IMG/VR virus record: IMGVR_UViG_3300028920_000316
Coordinates: 1-20,118 of that record
Reading direction: 5' to 3' (one strand)
Length of the DNA: 20,118 nucleotides
DNA from: a virus
Both the position numbers and the translations under genes were made by a program. How positions within the stretch are numbered: the first letter of the stretch is position 1; each line of letters begins with the position of its first letter. The notes under the pieces were generated by a model. It made no database searches, was not told the DNA's origin, and was given only the letters and a program-made list of their open reading frames with translations. Below, piece by piece: positions 1-8,916 of this stretch.

Positions 1-1025
1 GCACCAACTGCTTGGTCTGCTGGTGGAGCGTTAAGATCAAGCACTCCCTCGGAGCCAGTCAAGGATGCGTTTATTGCGTTTGCTCTTGATGTAAGATTTT
101 GGTAAAGCGGGTCTTCTTCTGGATTGCCGCCGAGAGTGATGACACGGTAATACTGATCTGTGATCTGGTCGTAAAGTTTGTTGACAGCGTTCCATTGGTT
201 CTGCGATTCCTGTGATCCGATATAGGCTTCGTTTCTTTCGATGTTTGACCTAAGCTCAGCGCGCTGTAGCTTCATCTGCTCGTCAAACTCTTTAGCTCTC
301 ACCTTCATCAGCTCTTCATGCTGTTGCTGGTCAAGAGCAAGCTTGTCTGCTTCAAACGTAAATTTGGCAGCCTGCTGAACCTGTTCCAGCTTGCGATCCT
401 GCTCGGCCTCGGCAGACCTCCATACCTGATCCATGCGCATTTTTGCCAGCGCGTCCTGGGCCATGTCTCTCTTGCTCAGCATTTCAAGAGCAACGTCCGG
501 TGCCTCTGGAGCAATGGCACCAGCAAAATCATACAGGGCATTGCGCTCAGGCTCTGGCATCTTCTTCAGAAACTCTTCGTTCTTTGTCTGCTTCAGCTTG
601 TCTGCCTGACCAGCGAAGTCTACAACCGGCATTCCGGTTTCGTCGAACGTTGTCTGTTCTGCGCCTGGGGCACCAGCAAGAATGGAGTCTTCAACTCCCA
701 TTCTTGTAGCTTCTGTCTTGACCTGATTCCACATGTCCTTGCGGATCTTCAGGTCTTCCTCTGCCTTAAGGTCAGACATTCTCACAATCTTCTTGCCAAG
801 CTCACGCCTGCGCTTGTTCTCTTGGAGGGATTCGATTGCCCTCATTCCAACAGCGGCACCAGCCGCGTACCTCGGCCCATATGTGGAGGCGACGACTGCT
901 CCAGCGGGGGCGATGAAGTTTGTAAAAACGTCGCCAAAGTTCATCTTATTTCCGCCACCGGCACCCTGTCCTGCGCCACCCGCACCCTGTCCTGCTCCAC
1001 CGGGTTGTCCCTGTGCTCCAGCCAT
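1..1025 (-). CDS. Coiled-coil ejection protein candidate, 3' end outside window
   Basis: The frame from the ATG at 1025 stays open to the left edge, giving at least 341 residues. GGAGG lies five bases upstream. The N-terminus is a Gly/Gln/Ala repeat (MAGAQGQPGGAGQGAGGAG), followed by a short hydrophobic stretch (TNFIAPAGAVVASTYGPRYA) and RRRELGKK. From about residue 90 it is a long, charged, helical protein with coiled-coil segments (KLALDQQQHEELMKVRAKEF, LQRAELRSNIERNEAYIG). This resembles large podoviral ejection proteins such as those with lytic or conduit roles, but no muramidase motif is seen in the visible part. It is the fourth gene of the ejection cluster and truncated by the window. 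Confidence 0.7.
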   Translation of the reverse strand, partial: MAGAQGQPGGAGQGAGGAGQGAGGGNKMNFGDVFTNFIAPAGAVVASTYGPRYAAGAAVGMRAIESLQENKRRRELGKKIVRMSDLKAEEDLKIRKDMWNQVKTEATRMGVEDSILAGAPGAEQTTFDETGMPVVDFAGQADKLKQTKNEEFLKKMPEPERNALYDFAGAIAPEAPDVALEMLSKRDMAQDALAKMRMDQVWRSAEAEQDRKLEQVQQAAKFTFEADKLALDQQQHEELMKVRAKEFDEQMKLQRAELRSNIERNEAYIGSQESQNQWNAVNKLYDQITDQYYRVITLGGNPEEDPLYQNLTSRANAINASLTGSEGVLDLNAPPADQAVG

Positions 1026-1037
1026 CGCTACCTCCGA

Positions 1038-1796
1038 TTATCCATATGCTCCAGAGTATGGGTTATTGCTCTGAAGTTGACTCATCTGCATATACTGTTG
1101 CATGTCCATTTGACCGCTTGGGTTGTATGTGTCTGTCCACTGCATATTGGGGGCTGGCGGTGGAGGACCCTGTTGAAGCGCACCGGAATCATTGATTGAC
1201 CCGGCAACGTCCATGACAGTATTGAACTTTTCTTCTGTAGTATCGCCAAACATTTTGTCGATGCCCTGTCGGAACTTCCCAGGCTGTTTGACGTAGTCTG
1301 GGATCATGGCGTTGCCCGTCATAGTTCCAGAACCGGCCTGTGCCGTCATGTCTGTGCCGGGTGACAGGAAGCTCTGCATGTCTGCGCCACCGGCCAAGGC
1401 AGAGCCTGTTGCCGCGCCTGTCGGCATGAACATGTTTGACGCCTGCATGCCAGCATCCATGAGGGGGCTTGCGTTTGCGGCCTGTGCAGCAACGTCGTCC
1501 ACCATGTTAAACGCCTGACCAGCAGAAGACGCCGCTCCTGCACCAGCGCTGAGCGCATTGACGGCACCAACACCACCGGCTACCGCGCCGCCGACATCGC
1601 CAATTGTTTTAAGTGCTTCGCTTCCGGTTGCGTCACCGGCATAGCTTGTCCCAAGGGCAACCGCTGCTGGAACGTTTCCTGTAGCGATGGACCCGGCCAT
1701 CGCTGCCATCTTCAGATAGTCGGAAAGGTTCATCTTCCCATCGCCGCCAGTGGCGGCTTGTCCGAGACCTCTTGCAATTGACCCAAAGAAGCTCAT
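1038..1796 (-). CDS. Ala/Gly-rich ejection protein candidate (252 aa)
   Basis: The N-terminus (MSFFGSIARGLGQAATGGDG) is an amphipathic opening seen in phage ejection proteins. Residues 22-105 form Ala/Gly/Val-rich, weakly hydrophobic helices (YLKMAAMAGSIATGNVPAAV, ALKTIGDVGGAVAGGVGAVN) that could insert in the host membrane after ejection. The C-terminal third is Met/Gln/Pro/Tyr-rich and disordered (QMDMQQYMQMSQLQSN). I infer an internal virion protein taking part in genome delivery. Start is TAATG-coupled with GGAGGTAAG just upstream. The next gene starts 12 bases after its TAA. Confidence 0.7.
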   Translation of the reverse strand: MSFFGSIARGLGQAATGGDGKMNLSDYLKMAAMAGSIATGNVPAAVALGTSYAGDATGSEALKTIGDVGGAVAGGVGAVNALSAGAGAASSAGQAFNMVDDVAAQAANASPLMDAGMQASNMFMPTGAATGSALAGGADMQSFLSPGTDMTAQAGSGTMTGNAMIPDYVKQPGKFRQGIDKMFGDTTEEKFNTVMDVAGSINDSGALQQGPPPPAPNMQWTDTYNPSGQMDMQQYMQMSQLQSNNPYSGAYG

Positions 1797-2377
1797 TACT
1801 TACCTCCGCCAGCTCCTACGCTGTTATACATTGGAGGGTTGTTGATTGTGCTCGGTGCCCAACCACCTGGACTTGGTCCCATCATCATGTTGTTGTCAAA
1901 CTGTGCCCCAAGATTGTAGCGCTGTTCGGGGGTGAGGCTCGCAGCCCAGTTTGGAGCCACGCCTGTATCCTGTGGTGCCCCTGGTCCGATTGGCTGGATG
2001 GCATCCATCGCTCCCCATTTTCCTGGGTTCACTGGACCCGACTGTATTGGCCGGAAGTTTTTGTTAAAGTTGCTCCAGCCGCCCATGTTTAGCGCTTTTT
2101 CATTACGCGGGTACATTGGCCTTGGAGCAACGGTGTTGCCCCAACCGGCGTTGCCAAAGCTAAACCCAGGTGCCTTAGGCAGAGACAACTGGTTGTCTCG
2201 GAGCGGCAGGCTATCAGATGCCACCGACTGCCTCTGCCCTGGATCGATAGCCATTGACCTACCAGCTACGCCAGAATACTGTGTGTTCTGTGATGGAACT
2301 GCTCGTCCCTGCGAGCCGCCGCGATATGTTGAACCGCCGCCGTCGCTTCCCATTTGGTTGTTTCTCATGTATGCCAT
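1796..2377 (-). CDS. Gly/Pro/Asn-rich internal virion candidate (193 aa)
   Basis: This protein is low complexity, with many Gly, Pro, Asn, Ser, Met and Trp residues, and appears disordered (GGSQGRAVPSQNTQYSGVAG; MYPRNEKALNMGGWSNFNKN). I recognise no domain. Position between two ejection protein candidates suggests an internal virion or tail-tip component, perhaps a flexible linker within the ejectosome. The start is preceded by TAGGGGGCAGAC, whose TAG is the stop of the previous gene. The final residues (AGGGK) are encoded by the GC/purine stretch GGCGGAGGTAAG, which doubles as the ribosome-binding site of the next gene; the stop overlaps the next ATG (TAATG). Confidence 0.65.
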   Translation of the reverse strand: MAYMRNNQMGSDGGGSTYRGGSQGRAVPSQNTQYSGVAGRSMAIDPGQRQSVASDSLPLRDNQLSLPKAPGFSFGNAGWGNTVAPRPMYPRNEKALNMGGWSNFNKNFRPIQSGPVNPGKWGAMDAIQPIGPGAPQDTGVAPNWAASLTPEQRYNLGAQFDNNMMMGPSPGGWAPSTINNPPMYNSVGAGGGK

Positions 2378-2386
2378 GTCTGCCCC

Positions 2387-3364
2387 CTATTTCCCACCAC
2401 TTGTTCTGCTGACCTGAGTTGCCAGATTCCCGGACTGACCGAACGGTGCGTACAGTGCCTGCTGTGACAAGCCCTGCTGTCTCAGGAAGTCCTGGTATGC
2501 AGCCGTATTGCCCTGCTGTTCAATATCACGCATTGCTGTCCCAACCTGCATGCCTGTGTCGATGGCACCCTTCTGTTGGTTCCATCTCTGCTGCGCCTGT
2601 GCTGACGCTTGGTTGGCTAGGTTGGCCCCGCCCTGAATGTTCTGCTGTTCGAACTGAGCGGCGTTCATCATCCTGTCAAGACCGGCACCCTGCCTGTCTG
2701 TGATGTATTGTCCAAGCCTCATTCTCTGGTCAGCGCTCTGCTGGGCAGTGGTTCTCATGGCGTTAAGTCTGTCCTGATCACGCTGTACAGCGTCACGCAC
2801 AAGCGGAACCGCGCTCTGTGTCCATGCGTTAGCCAACTGCTGGCCGTGGGATGCGGAGTCAGCCATACCCATTGCAGCCATCTTGTTTGCTAGCATTGGT
2901 GCGGTTGTCATTTCGAACGCCTTCTGCTGTGCCTGTAGTGCTGCATCGTTGGCAATTGAGTCGGCGTCAGAGTCAACTCTCCGCGCAGCCAATTGCTGCG
3001 CATAGTCGATGTTTGATGCCGCCTTACCGGCCTGTGGTGCGTCGGCGCGTCTCATCTCATCAGCTCTGTCCCAGATGGATCTGCCCCTGGCAAAGTTCTG
3101 GTTGTTCTTATCCCACAGACTGTTGGTGTAGTCACGCGCCCGTGCCTGCCCAGGTGCCTCGTCCCATAGCTGGGGGACAAGCCTTGAAGCTCCTGTCTGT
3201 AGCGGGTCAGCACCCGCAACCTGCATTGGGTTGTCTCGCATGAAGTCCGTTATAGGGCTTGCATTCTGCGCGTTCAGTACGTTCTGCCCTGACTGCAAAT
3301 ATAGCTGTCGCAATTCCTGTGGCAGTTGGTTCGAAGTTGAAGTAGTTTGTCCTCCACCACCCAT
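2387..3364 (-). CDS. Ejection (internal virion) protein candidate, Gln-rich (325 aa)
   Basis: The protein opens with MGGGGQTTSTSNQLPQE, a Gly-cluster start common in podoviral ejection proteins, and is extremely rich in Gln, Ala, Met and Arg, with long helices (SIANDAALQAQQKAFEM, QRDQDRLNAMRTTAQQSA). It has no membrane segment and very few aromatic residues. Such proteins are carried inside the capsid and injected to form a conduit through the cell envelope (role known for P22 gp7/gp16/gp20 and T7 core proteins). The gene is the first of four similar ones. The start follows TAAGGAG, which begins with the stop of the GNAT gene. The C-terminus is RTSGGK. Confidence 0.72.
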   Translation of the reverse strand: MGGGGQTTSTSNQLPQELRQLYLQSGQNVLNAQNASPITDFMRDNPMQVAGADPLQTGASRLVPQLWDEAPGQARARDYTNSLWDKNNQNFARGRSIWDRADEMRRADAPQAGKAASNIDYAQQLAARRVDSDADSIANDAALQAQQKAFEMTTAPMLANKMAAMGMADSASHGQQLANAWTQSAVPLVRDAVQRDQDRLNAMRTTAQQSADQRMRLGQYITDRQGAGLDRMMNAAQFEQQNIQGGANLANQASAQAQQRWNQQKGAIDTGMQVGTAMRDIEQQGNTAAYQDFLRQQGLSQQALYAPFGQSGNLATQVSRTSGGK

Positions 3365-3374
3365 GATTGACTCC

Positions 3375-3857
3375 TTATCTGTCTGTCATTCTTTTTTCCA
3401 GGAGGGACAGAGAACTGTTCATGATAACCTTCTCATCCCTTTCAAACCCAAGACCCCTACGGAAGAGTCTTGCGACTGATTCGTTTCTTGCCCACAGTCT
3501 AACCCTGTCCGTCCCGTGAAGCTCTCCCCACTTCTTGATGGTGGAGAAGAACTCCGTGTAGAGATCACTCGGAATGGTACACCCCCTGTTTTTCCAGTGC
3601 TGGAAAATGTTGATATACTTGTTCCCGTAGTAGTTCTCCATTGTTACGACCGCATGTGCAATGATCTCACCATTGTCAACAATGACAAACGGAATCATGT
3701 ACGGTGAGTCTGAGAAATAACTATTCATGAATTCATCGAACAACATGTTGATGTCCGACTCAGATTCATACCTCTCACAAAACTCTTCCATTCTCCTCCA
3801 TGTTCGAAGAGCAAGTCCGGGCACGGCACTTGTGTAGTGAACGGCTAGTAGTTCCAT
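3375..3857 (-). CDS. GNAT-fold acetyltransferase-like protein (160 aa)
   Basis: I set the start at the ATG at 3857, with TAGGGAG four bases upstream built on the previous stop; an upstream in-frame ATG at 3917 would add an Arg-rich leader within the previous gene. The sequence reads like a GNAT fold: PYMIPFVIVDNGEIIAHAVV (52-71) for the central strands, then NKYINIFQHW, then a helix LYTEFFSTIKKWGELHG, then VRLWARNESVARLFRRGLGF (119-138), the GNAT ending in which Asn and Arg precede a Leu-Gly-Phe. The Arg/Gln-x-x-Gly-x-Gly/Ala acetyl-CoA loop is poorly matched (HWKNRGCTI), so catalysis is uncertain. It may be a virion structural component with a GNAT-like fold, since it lies between spike and ejection genes, rather than an enzyme acting on the host. 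Confidence 0.75.
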   Translation of the reverse strand: MELLAVHYTSAVPGLALRTWRRMEEFCERYESESDINMLFDEFMNSYFSDSPYMIPFVIVDNGEIIAHAVVTMENYYGNKYINIFQHWKNRGCTIPSDLYTEFFSTIKKWGELHGTDRVRLWARNESVARLFRRGLGFERDEKVIMNSSLSLLEKRMTDR

Positions 3858-3865
3858 GCTGCTCC

Positions 3866-6265
3866 CTAAATCGCCCAGTTGATAGGCTGATCGCCGCCGA
3901 GTTCGCCTCTCAACCATAGTTCAATGGTTGGCGATGTTAGTGATGTTGTAACCCGGAACGAACAGTTTAGCTGAGTTGTAATGGATGAGAATACCGCAAT
4001 TGCAAGCGTTCCTGTCGAAACAAGATTCTCCTCCTCTGTGTAGCTGACGATAGAAGATGCTGTACCGCCAGATGCGTTCTGTCCAAGAATTGTGAAATAT
4101 CCCATCGAAGCCTGCGTGTTGCCGGAAGCATCTGTTACGCGGACATGCCAGTGGAACTTGCCGCCAGCGGTTTTGTCTGACGGGCATGTGATGGTGAAGA
4201 CGCCCTTCCCAACTCCGCTTGCCAGCGTGTTGTCGTAGCGGCTGGACCTTGTGTCCATCTGTACATCACCAGTGCCGTCAATGTCGTTGGCACCAACGTC
4301 AATTGTTCCGTCTGAGTCGATGATCGTTGATAGGCTTGAACTTCCAATGTTCAGTTCGTTGGAGCCGTTTACGTCAGCGACGTTGCGCAGCGTGCCACCG
4401 CTGTCTTTGATTGAAAGACCGTAGGTATTGGGTAGCTGTACCTCCCCGCCAATGTCAACGGCATTACCGGCTGGGGTGAGAGTCATTGTGCCGCCGGATA
4501 TGATATTAGTTCCAACAGATCCAGATCCAACCGTAACAATGTCGGAAGAGTTCAGCCCAATCAGATAGGCGTACCCGGCAACCTTCCCATAACCAAGAAG
4601 GTACTTGGCGTTGGGCATGATAAGGTCAGAGCCAACCTCAACCTGATCTGCCGCGTTCCCCTTTACAAGGCTGATGGTTCCTGTGCCAGCAAAGTCCGCG
4701 CTGTAGACAGCGGCAGTGTTATTGTCAAATCCAATTCCCTTGTTCTGCCACCCATCAATTGTTGATATCACATCGTCAAGATCTATTGCACCAGACAGAA
4801 GCTGGGTTGGCGCAACTGACAGCCTGATAGAAGAATCCGGGTGCTGGTTTTCAAGGTCCCGATTTGTCAGGTTTGGGTGGCTGTCTGGCGAGGCACCAAC
4901 GGACACCGTGTCGTTTGAGATCCAGCTAACATAATCGTCGCCGTCCTCTGTTGTTGTTATGGCTGCATGCCATGTGTTTGAATATCCCGAGTTGGTCTTG
5001 TAGATTATGCTTGCGAGTGGAACGATCTCTTCAACCGGAAGATCTCCATAAAGAATTTGTGAAAGTTCCTCCAGGGCACCATCTCTTGCGTTTGATCTTG
5101 TTGTGTATTCATTCTCTCCCATGATGGAAATGATTGGCTGATCAATATCGTTGGTCGCAAAGATGTGAGCAAGCACAAAGTCGTTGTTGCTTCCAACCTC
5201 TGTCAGTTGCCATGCCCCGCCTGTGTACTCATTGAAGTACAGCCTGTCAGTAGCCAGAACAACGGGAGCGTTTGTAGTCGTGGCTCTTTTCCACAGTGGA
5301 GTTGCGCCAGTCTTGTACAGCACAGGGATTTGTGCTGGCGACGACTGTGTATCTATGTTATGAACAAGATCTTCATCTCTGACCGCGCCAGATGACACCG
5401 ACATTGTGGCCTTGTCGTCGGAGTTCCCGTTTGGGCTTGCCGATGCCGTAATGTCGCCAAGCGTTAGTCCGCTGACAATCTGTGTCCCGTGGTGAATGTG
5501 AATCCAGGCATGCGTTGCCCAGTCCATGACAACGCCATGACGCTCGTCACCAATATAGATTGCCTCATGGTCGGAAATGGTGTCTCTCTGGTACACTGCG
5601 GCAACATAGGCATACGTGCTCAGGAGATCAGTTGTCCATGTTAGCGTCTCTCCGAGGGTGCCGTCTTGCTTAACGTAGATGTGGTGCATCCCCTCGTCTG
5701 CGGAAAGTGTGATGGACAAGTCACCAGTGATTGTAACCCTTTTCCCGGCGACATAAACGTCAGCCGAGGTTGCTGGCGCAACAAGTGACAGCGTGAAATC
5801 TCTGTTCGGGCCAGAGTATGCGTACTCGGTGTCCTCTCTTGCGTCTGTTGTGAACCCGTTTGGTTCACCTGTTACCTGCCCAATGTTGTCAATGCTTTCA
5901 AGCGCAGTCTGTATGTCATCGTCCGTAGACTGTAGCCAGCTTGCAAAGTTTGTGGTTGTAACAATCACATCAGCGGCGGCTCCGCTGTCACCAACCCTCA
6001 CCCATGACCCGTTGTCGTAGTAGAGAATTCCTGTTACCACATCGTAGTAGAAGTTGCCAAGCCCGCTTGCTGTTTGGGCTGATTCTCCAGACGGGACAGA
6101 TGTTGTGAAGTAATCAATTCTAGTCGCAAGCTCAACCAGCGCATTGGTGACAGCCTCGGTCAGCCTGGAAGACCAAGCGACGGTATCCTCTGGTGTAGCC
6201 GGTGGCGGTGGGAACCAGGGAACTACAAGGAACTTAGTCCCATAGAATCTGTCGTCTGTAGACAT
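3866..6265 (-). CDS. Tail fibre/spike protein (799 aa)
   Basis: This is a long, Ser/Thr/Gly/Asp-rich protein after the nozzle and before the ejection genes, so a receptor-binding fibre or spike. Residues 1-50 (MSTDDRFYGTKFLVVPWFPP, then a helix) look like the tail-attachment part. FYYDVVTGILYYDNGSWVRV (72-91) is a motif common in phage fibres. Residues 250-270 (THAWIHIHHGTQIVSGLTLG), 390-425 (ARDGALEELSQILYGDLP, EEIVPLASIIY) and 463-480 (HPNLTNRDLENQHPDSSI) are phrases I associate with fibre proteins of aquatic phages. The C-terminal region shows two similar beta repeats (about 550-596 and 611-657), suggesting a triple-stranded shaft, and the last 120 residues may be the receptor head. No glycosidase motif was identified. 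The next start lies eight bases beyond its TAG. Confidence 0.8.
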   Translation of the reverse strand: MSTDDRFYGTKFLVVPWFPPPPATPEDTVAWSSRLTEAVTNALVELATRIDYFTTSVPSGESAQTASGLGNFYYDVVTGILYYDNGSWVRVGDSGAAADVIVTTTNFASWLQSTDDDIQTALESIDNIGQVTGEPNGFTTDAREDTEYAYSGPNRDFTLSLVAPATSADVYVAGKRVTITGDLSITLSADEGMHHIYVKQDGTLGETLTWTTDLLSTYAYVAAVYQRDTISDHEAIYIGDERHGVVMDWATHAWIHIHHGTQIVSGLTLGDITASASPNGNSDDKATMSVSSGAVRDEDLVHNIDTQSSPAQIPVLYKTGATPLWKRATTTNAPVVLATDRLYFNEYTGGAWQLTEVGSNNDFVLAHIFATNDIDQPIISIMGENEYTTRSNARDGALEELSQILYGDLPVEEIVPLASIIYKTNSGYSNTWHAAITTTEDGDDYVSWISNDTVSVGASPDSHPNLTNRDLENQHPDSSIRLSVAPTQLLSGAIDLDDVISTIDGWQNKGIGFDNNTAAVYSADFAGTGTISLVKGNAADQVEVGSDLIMPNAKYLLGYGKVAGYAYLIGLNSSDIVTVGSGSVGTNIISGGTMTLTPAGNAVDIGGEVQLPNTYGLSIKDSGGTLRNVADVNGSNELNIGSSSLSTIIDSDGTIDVGANDIDGTGDVQMDTRSSRYDNTLASGVGKGVFTITCPSDKTAGGKFHWHVRVTDASGNTQASMGYFTILGQNASGGTASSIVSYTEEENLVSTGTLAIAVFSSITTQLNCSFRVTTSLTSPTIELWLRGELGGDQPINWAI
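4295..4618 (-). repeat. Two imperfect beta repeats in the spike C-terminal shaft
   Basis: Residues about 550-596 (begins MPNAKYLLGYGKVAG) and 611-657 (begins LPNTYGLSIKDSGG) align with shared positions: PN-aromatic, GT/GY, a NGS or NSSD turn, I-V-x-G-S and TIIS/TIID near the end. This repeat layout is common in phage fibre shafts. The alignment was by eye. Confidence 0.5.
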
Positions 6266-8916
6266 TACAATCCACGCTCCGTAACTGATGCTTCAGATCC
6301 GGCCCATTCAACTCCCTGTCTATAATTGCCTGACATTCTCAGTGAGAACAGCCTTCCTGTGGTTCTGTGGCCCGTTAGAAGAGGCTTGCCGTTTCTGTAT
6401 ACCTGTAGCGTCTGTACGCCGCTGGACTCTCTCTCATGGCCCGATAGCGACACCAGAAGCTCTACGCCGATCTCTTCGCCGGTTGCAGCCAGGAAGAGGT
6501 GATCAATCTCATGAACTGTTTTGTATGACGTGATGCTGCCCATGTCATACATTCCCGTTTCAAAGCTGTGGTAGATCGGCCCATCAAGATCCTTGTGACC
6601 TGAGAAGAATGTCACCCTGCCGAGCGGGTCAAGGAATACAAGCTCTTTTCTTGTGCTCCCGTATGAGTCAATAACTCCACGCAGGTCATCAATAGGCACA
6701 TCGCCAAGCTGGTCGATTGTCTTCGACAGGTCAATGATAATGTCTCCACCGGCACAGAGGCCAGCGGGGAACACCTGAGGCCACAGCGTCGCCTGCTGTG
6801 TTGTCATGTCAAGAATAACAGCTTCCTTTGGTGACGTGTCGTTATACGGCACATACACAATGAAGAGCCTCTTGTTCTCATCATCGTAGACGAGATATGA
6901 CTGGTCGATCTTTTCAAAATCAATTCTCTTCTTTAGATATGCCTGAACGTGTGATCCAACGCTCCTTGGTCTGACGCCATCAAACAGAACAACGTCGGCA
7001 GACTTTGTTAGATATGCGTGCAGGCCGTCGTTGATCGCAACAACAGACCCTGCGGAGCATGGACCCTCAACGTTGGCAGCGCGAAGCTCAAACCTGAACG
7101 GCGGTTCAAGAACCTGCCCAATGGCAACGTAGATCGAATCCGTTTTGTAGATCGCTGCCTGCATGTTACCCATTTCCAGGCCGGTAACAATGAATCCCGG
7201 AGTGTCTACAAGTCTAAACTTTGTTGTTGCCCTGTCCCACTCATCAATAGAAAATGTATCCGTGTACAGCCCTGTGTTGCCGTCGTCGTCCTCGCCATCA
7301 AGGACACCAAGATAGATAACTCTCCTGAAAATTGTTACAAGAGATTTACATATCATGTTTGTCGGGCCAACACCGCCGCCGTGCATTGTCAGCGTATTAA
7401 CGGTTCCAGTTCCGTTCCAGTAGATGCCCTCCGATTCGTCGTTAACTCCGATCATGTACCTGTCTTGGCTTGCGCCACCGACTGTACCAGCAAATGTTTT
7501 GAATACGGGCTGAACATTGTCTGATGTGATTGTGGTCGGCCAGTCCCCGATTGAGTCCCATGAATAGTCCGACTGGATTGCATAAAGGCTGGACTTTGTT
7601 GAAGCAACACCCTGAGTTGAATCTTCGTCAACCTGGAATGTAAACACCGCGTTTGGTCTTTCGCCAAGAACGAACCCGCTCTGAATGTCTGCCTCACTGA
7701 TTGCAAACTCATCACCGGATGCCGCTGGATAGAAAGTTATCAGCAGGGCAAGATAGTTTGCTTCTGTCTGAATGTTGTTGAACGTTGCCTCTAGGTAATC
7801 ATCAGGATCATCCCATTCAAGATCTTCCTGAAATACTTCTTCTCCAATATAGAACAGCTCGCCGCTTGATTCATAGTCCGATCTCGTCCAATCATTGACT
7901 CCATCGTCATCGTAATAGTCAAACCCAAGAATTCTCAGTCCAACCTTTGAGTTTGCGTTGGTCCCGGCGACCTTAACTCTTCCGGTCATCTCTGCCGCGC
8001 CTGTGGCAACCATTGGGCTTACAATCTGCAATACGCCGTCAGCTTGCACCCCAGTTGTGTAAACTGTTACATCTGTCTCCGTTGCTGAGTAGTATACAAG
8101 CTCTTCACCTGCTGCGGCAGAGCCGTTTGTTTTGATCACAAACCCGGTTGCCCCAGGTACCCCGTCCACAACGGTCAGAAATCCGTCAGATCCATTGATT
8201 GGTATTTGGACACCTTCTGTTGGGAACCCAGGAACACCCCAGGTTTCAAGTTGTTTAGATGGGTCAGCCGTCGGGTTTAGGAATATTACTGCTCCGTCAT
8301 TCCCGTAATTAATTGTAATATAAGATGTGCCGTCCGACAAGTAATAGTCAATTGTGTCTCCGGGAGACCCGCCAATCCAATAGGAATTAAGCACTGGCGT
8401 GTCAGCGTCCCATTCTAGCTGTAGATAGCCTTGACCGGCAATAGATGTCTCTCCGTAGACGGTCATGGTTAGATCAGTCGTCGGAACATCATCAAACGTT
8501 ACCTTGAAATATCCATCTCCGCCATGGTTGAGGAAATCTGGATCTCCGGCCTGCCATGTCTCCCATGTTGCCGAGTTGGTTAGTGATGTTGCGTCGTCGG
8601 AATTAAGGCCCCACCCAACCCACTTTGCTGCATAGTAATCAGGCCCCTGCGGGAAGTCTGTGTTATATAGGCCAAAGTGCAGATTGGCAAACGAAAAATC
8701 GTCTGATTCATTGATGTAGCTCAGCGCATCGCTGTACCCGGCTGTATAGTCGTCAACGATGTAGTCAAGGCCATCTCTGACCCTGAATCTACCGTCGTCT
8801 CCGATCCAATTCTTTGACGAGACAAGTCCATCGGCACCGATTGCACGTGGACTTTTGTCCGCAATCACCCCAGCAAGTGGGAGCGGGATTGGCACCTTTG
8901 GTGCGCTGCTAGCCAT
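6265..8916 (-). CDS. Large tail nozzle-like protein (883 aa)
   Basis: This is the best candidate for the podoviral nozzle (tail tubular B/gp10-type) below the adaptor. The N-terminus has the typical opening: PLPLAGVIADKSP, GLVSSKNWIGDDGRF, then RVRDGLDYI, matching the usual 'asn-x-gly-x-x-arg-x-gly' pattern. The C-terminus ends with GRLFSLRMSGNYRQGVEWAG, also typical. The middle has repeated propeller-like strands, for example SSLYAIQSDYSWDSIG, QDRYMIGVNDESEGIYWNG and AYLTKSADVVLFDGVRPR. Residues about 100-430 contain extra jelly-roll-like segments (GYFKVTFDDVPTTDLTMTVYG, then YYLSDGTSYITINYG), which would explain a length above the smaller nozzles such as P22 gp10; they may bind glycans. Both ends are TAATG overlaps with neighbours. 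No in-frame disruption is seen. Confidence 0.72.
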   Translation of the reverse strand: MASSAPKVPIPLPLAGVIADKSPRAIGADGLVSSKNWIGDDGRFRVRDGLDYIVDDYTAGYSDALSYINESDDFSFANLHFGLYNTDFPQGPDYYAAKWVGWGLNSDDATSLTNSATWETWQAGDPDFLNHGGDGYFKVTFDDVPTTDLTMTVYGETSIAGQGYLQLEWDADTPVLNSYWIGGSPGDTIDYYLSDGTSYITINYGNDGAVIFLNPTADPSKQLETWGVPGFPTEGVQIPINGSDGFLTVVDGVPGATGFVIKTNGSAAAGEELVYYSATETDVTVYTTGVQADGVLQIVSPMVATGAAEMTGRVKVAGTNANSKVGLRILGFDYYDDDGVNDWTRSDYESSGELFYIGEEVFQEDLEWDDPDDYLEATFNNIQTEANYLALLITFYPAASGDEFAISEADIQSGFVLGERPNAVFTFQVDEDSTQGVASTKSSLYAIQSDYSWDSIGDWPTTITSDNVQPVFKTFAGTVGGASQDRYMIGVNDESEGIYWNGTGTVNTLTMHGGGVGPTNMICKSLVTIFRRVIYLGVLDGEDDDGNTGLYTDTFSIDEWDRATTKFRLVDTPGFIVTGLEMGNMQAAIYKTDSIYVAIGQVLEPPFRFELRAANVEGPCSAGSVVAINDGLHAYLTKSADVVLFDGVRPRSVGSHVQAYLKKRIDFEKIDQSYLVYDDENKRLFIVYVPYNDTSPKEAVILDMTTQQATLWPQVFPAGLCAGGDIIIDLSKTIDQLGDVPIDDLRGVIDSYGSTRKELVFLDPLGRVTFFSGHKDLDGPIYHSFETGMYDMGSITSYKTVHEIDHLFLAATGEEIGVELLVSLSGHERESSGVQTLQVYRNGKPLLTGHRTTGRLFSLRMSGNYRQGVEWAGSEASVTERGL

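Noticed and set aside
318-1199. Plus-strand open frame of 293 codons and smaller ones beside it
   Set aside because: It lies antisense to the coiled-coil ejection gene (1-1025), which has a good ribosome-binding site and sensible composition; the plus-strand product is Cys/Leu/His-rich and resembles no protein.
3858-3917. 20-residue Arg-rich extension of the GNAT-like protein
   Set aside because: It lies within the end of the spike gene; the ATG at 3857 has the better ribosome-binding site and fits the junction pattern.
7018-7524. Plus-strand open frame of 168 codons inside the nozzle gene
   Set aside because: Shadow frame: no ribosome-binding site, random-looking product, opposite to an intact 883-residue gene.
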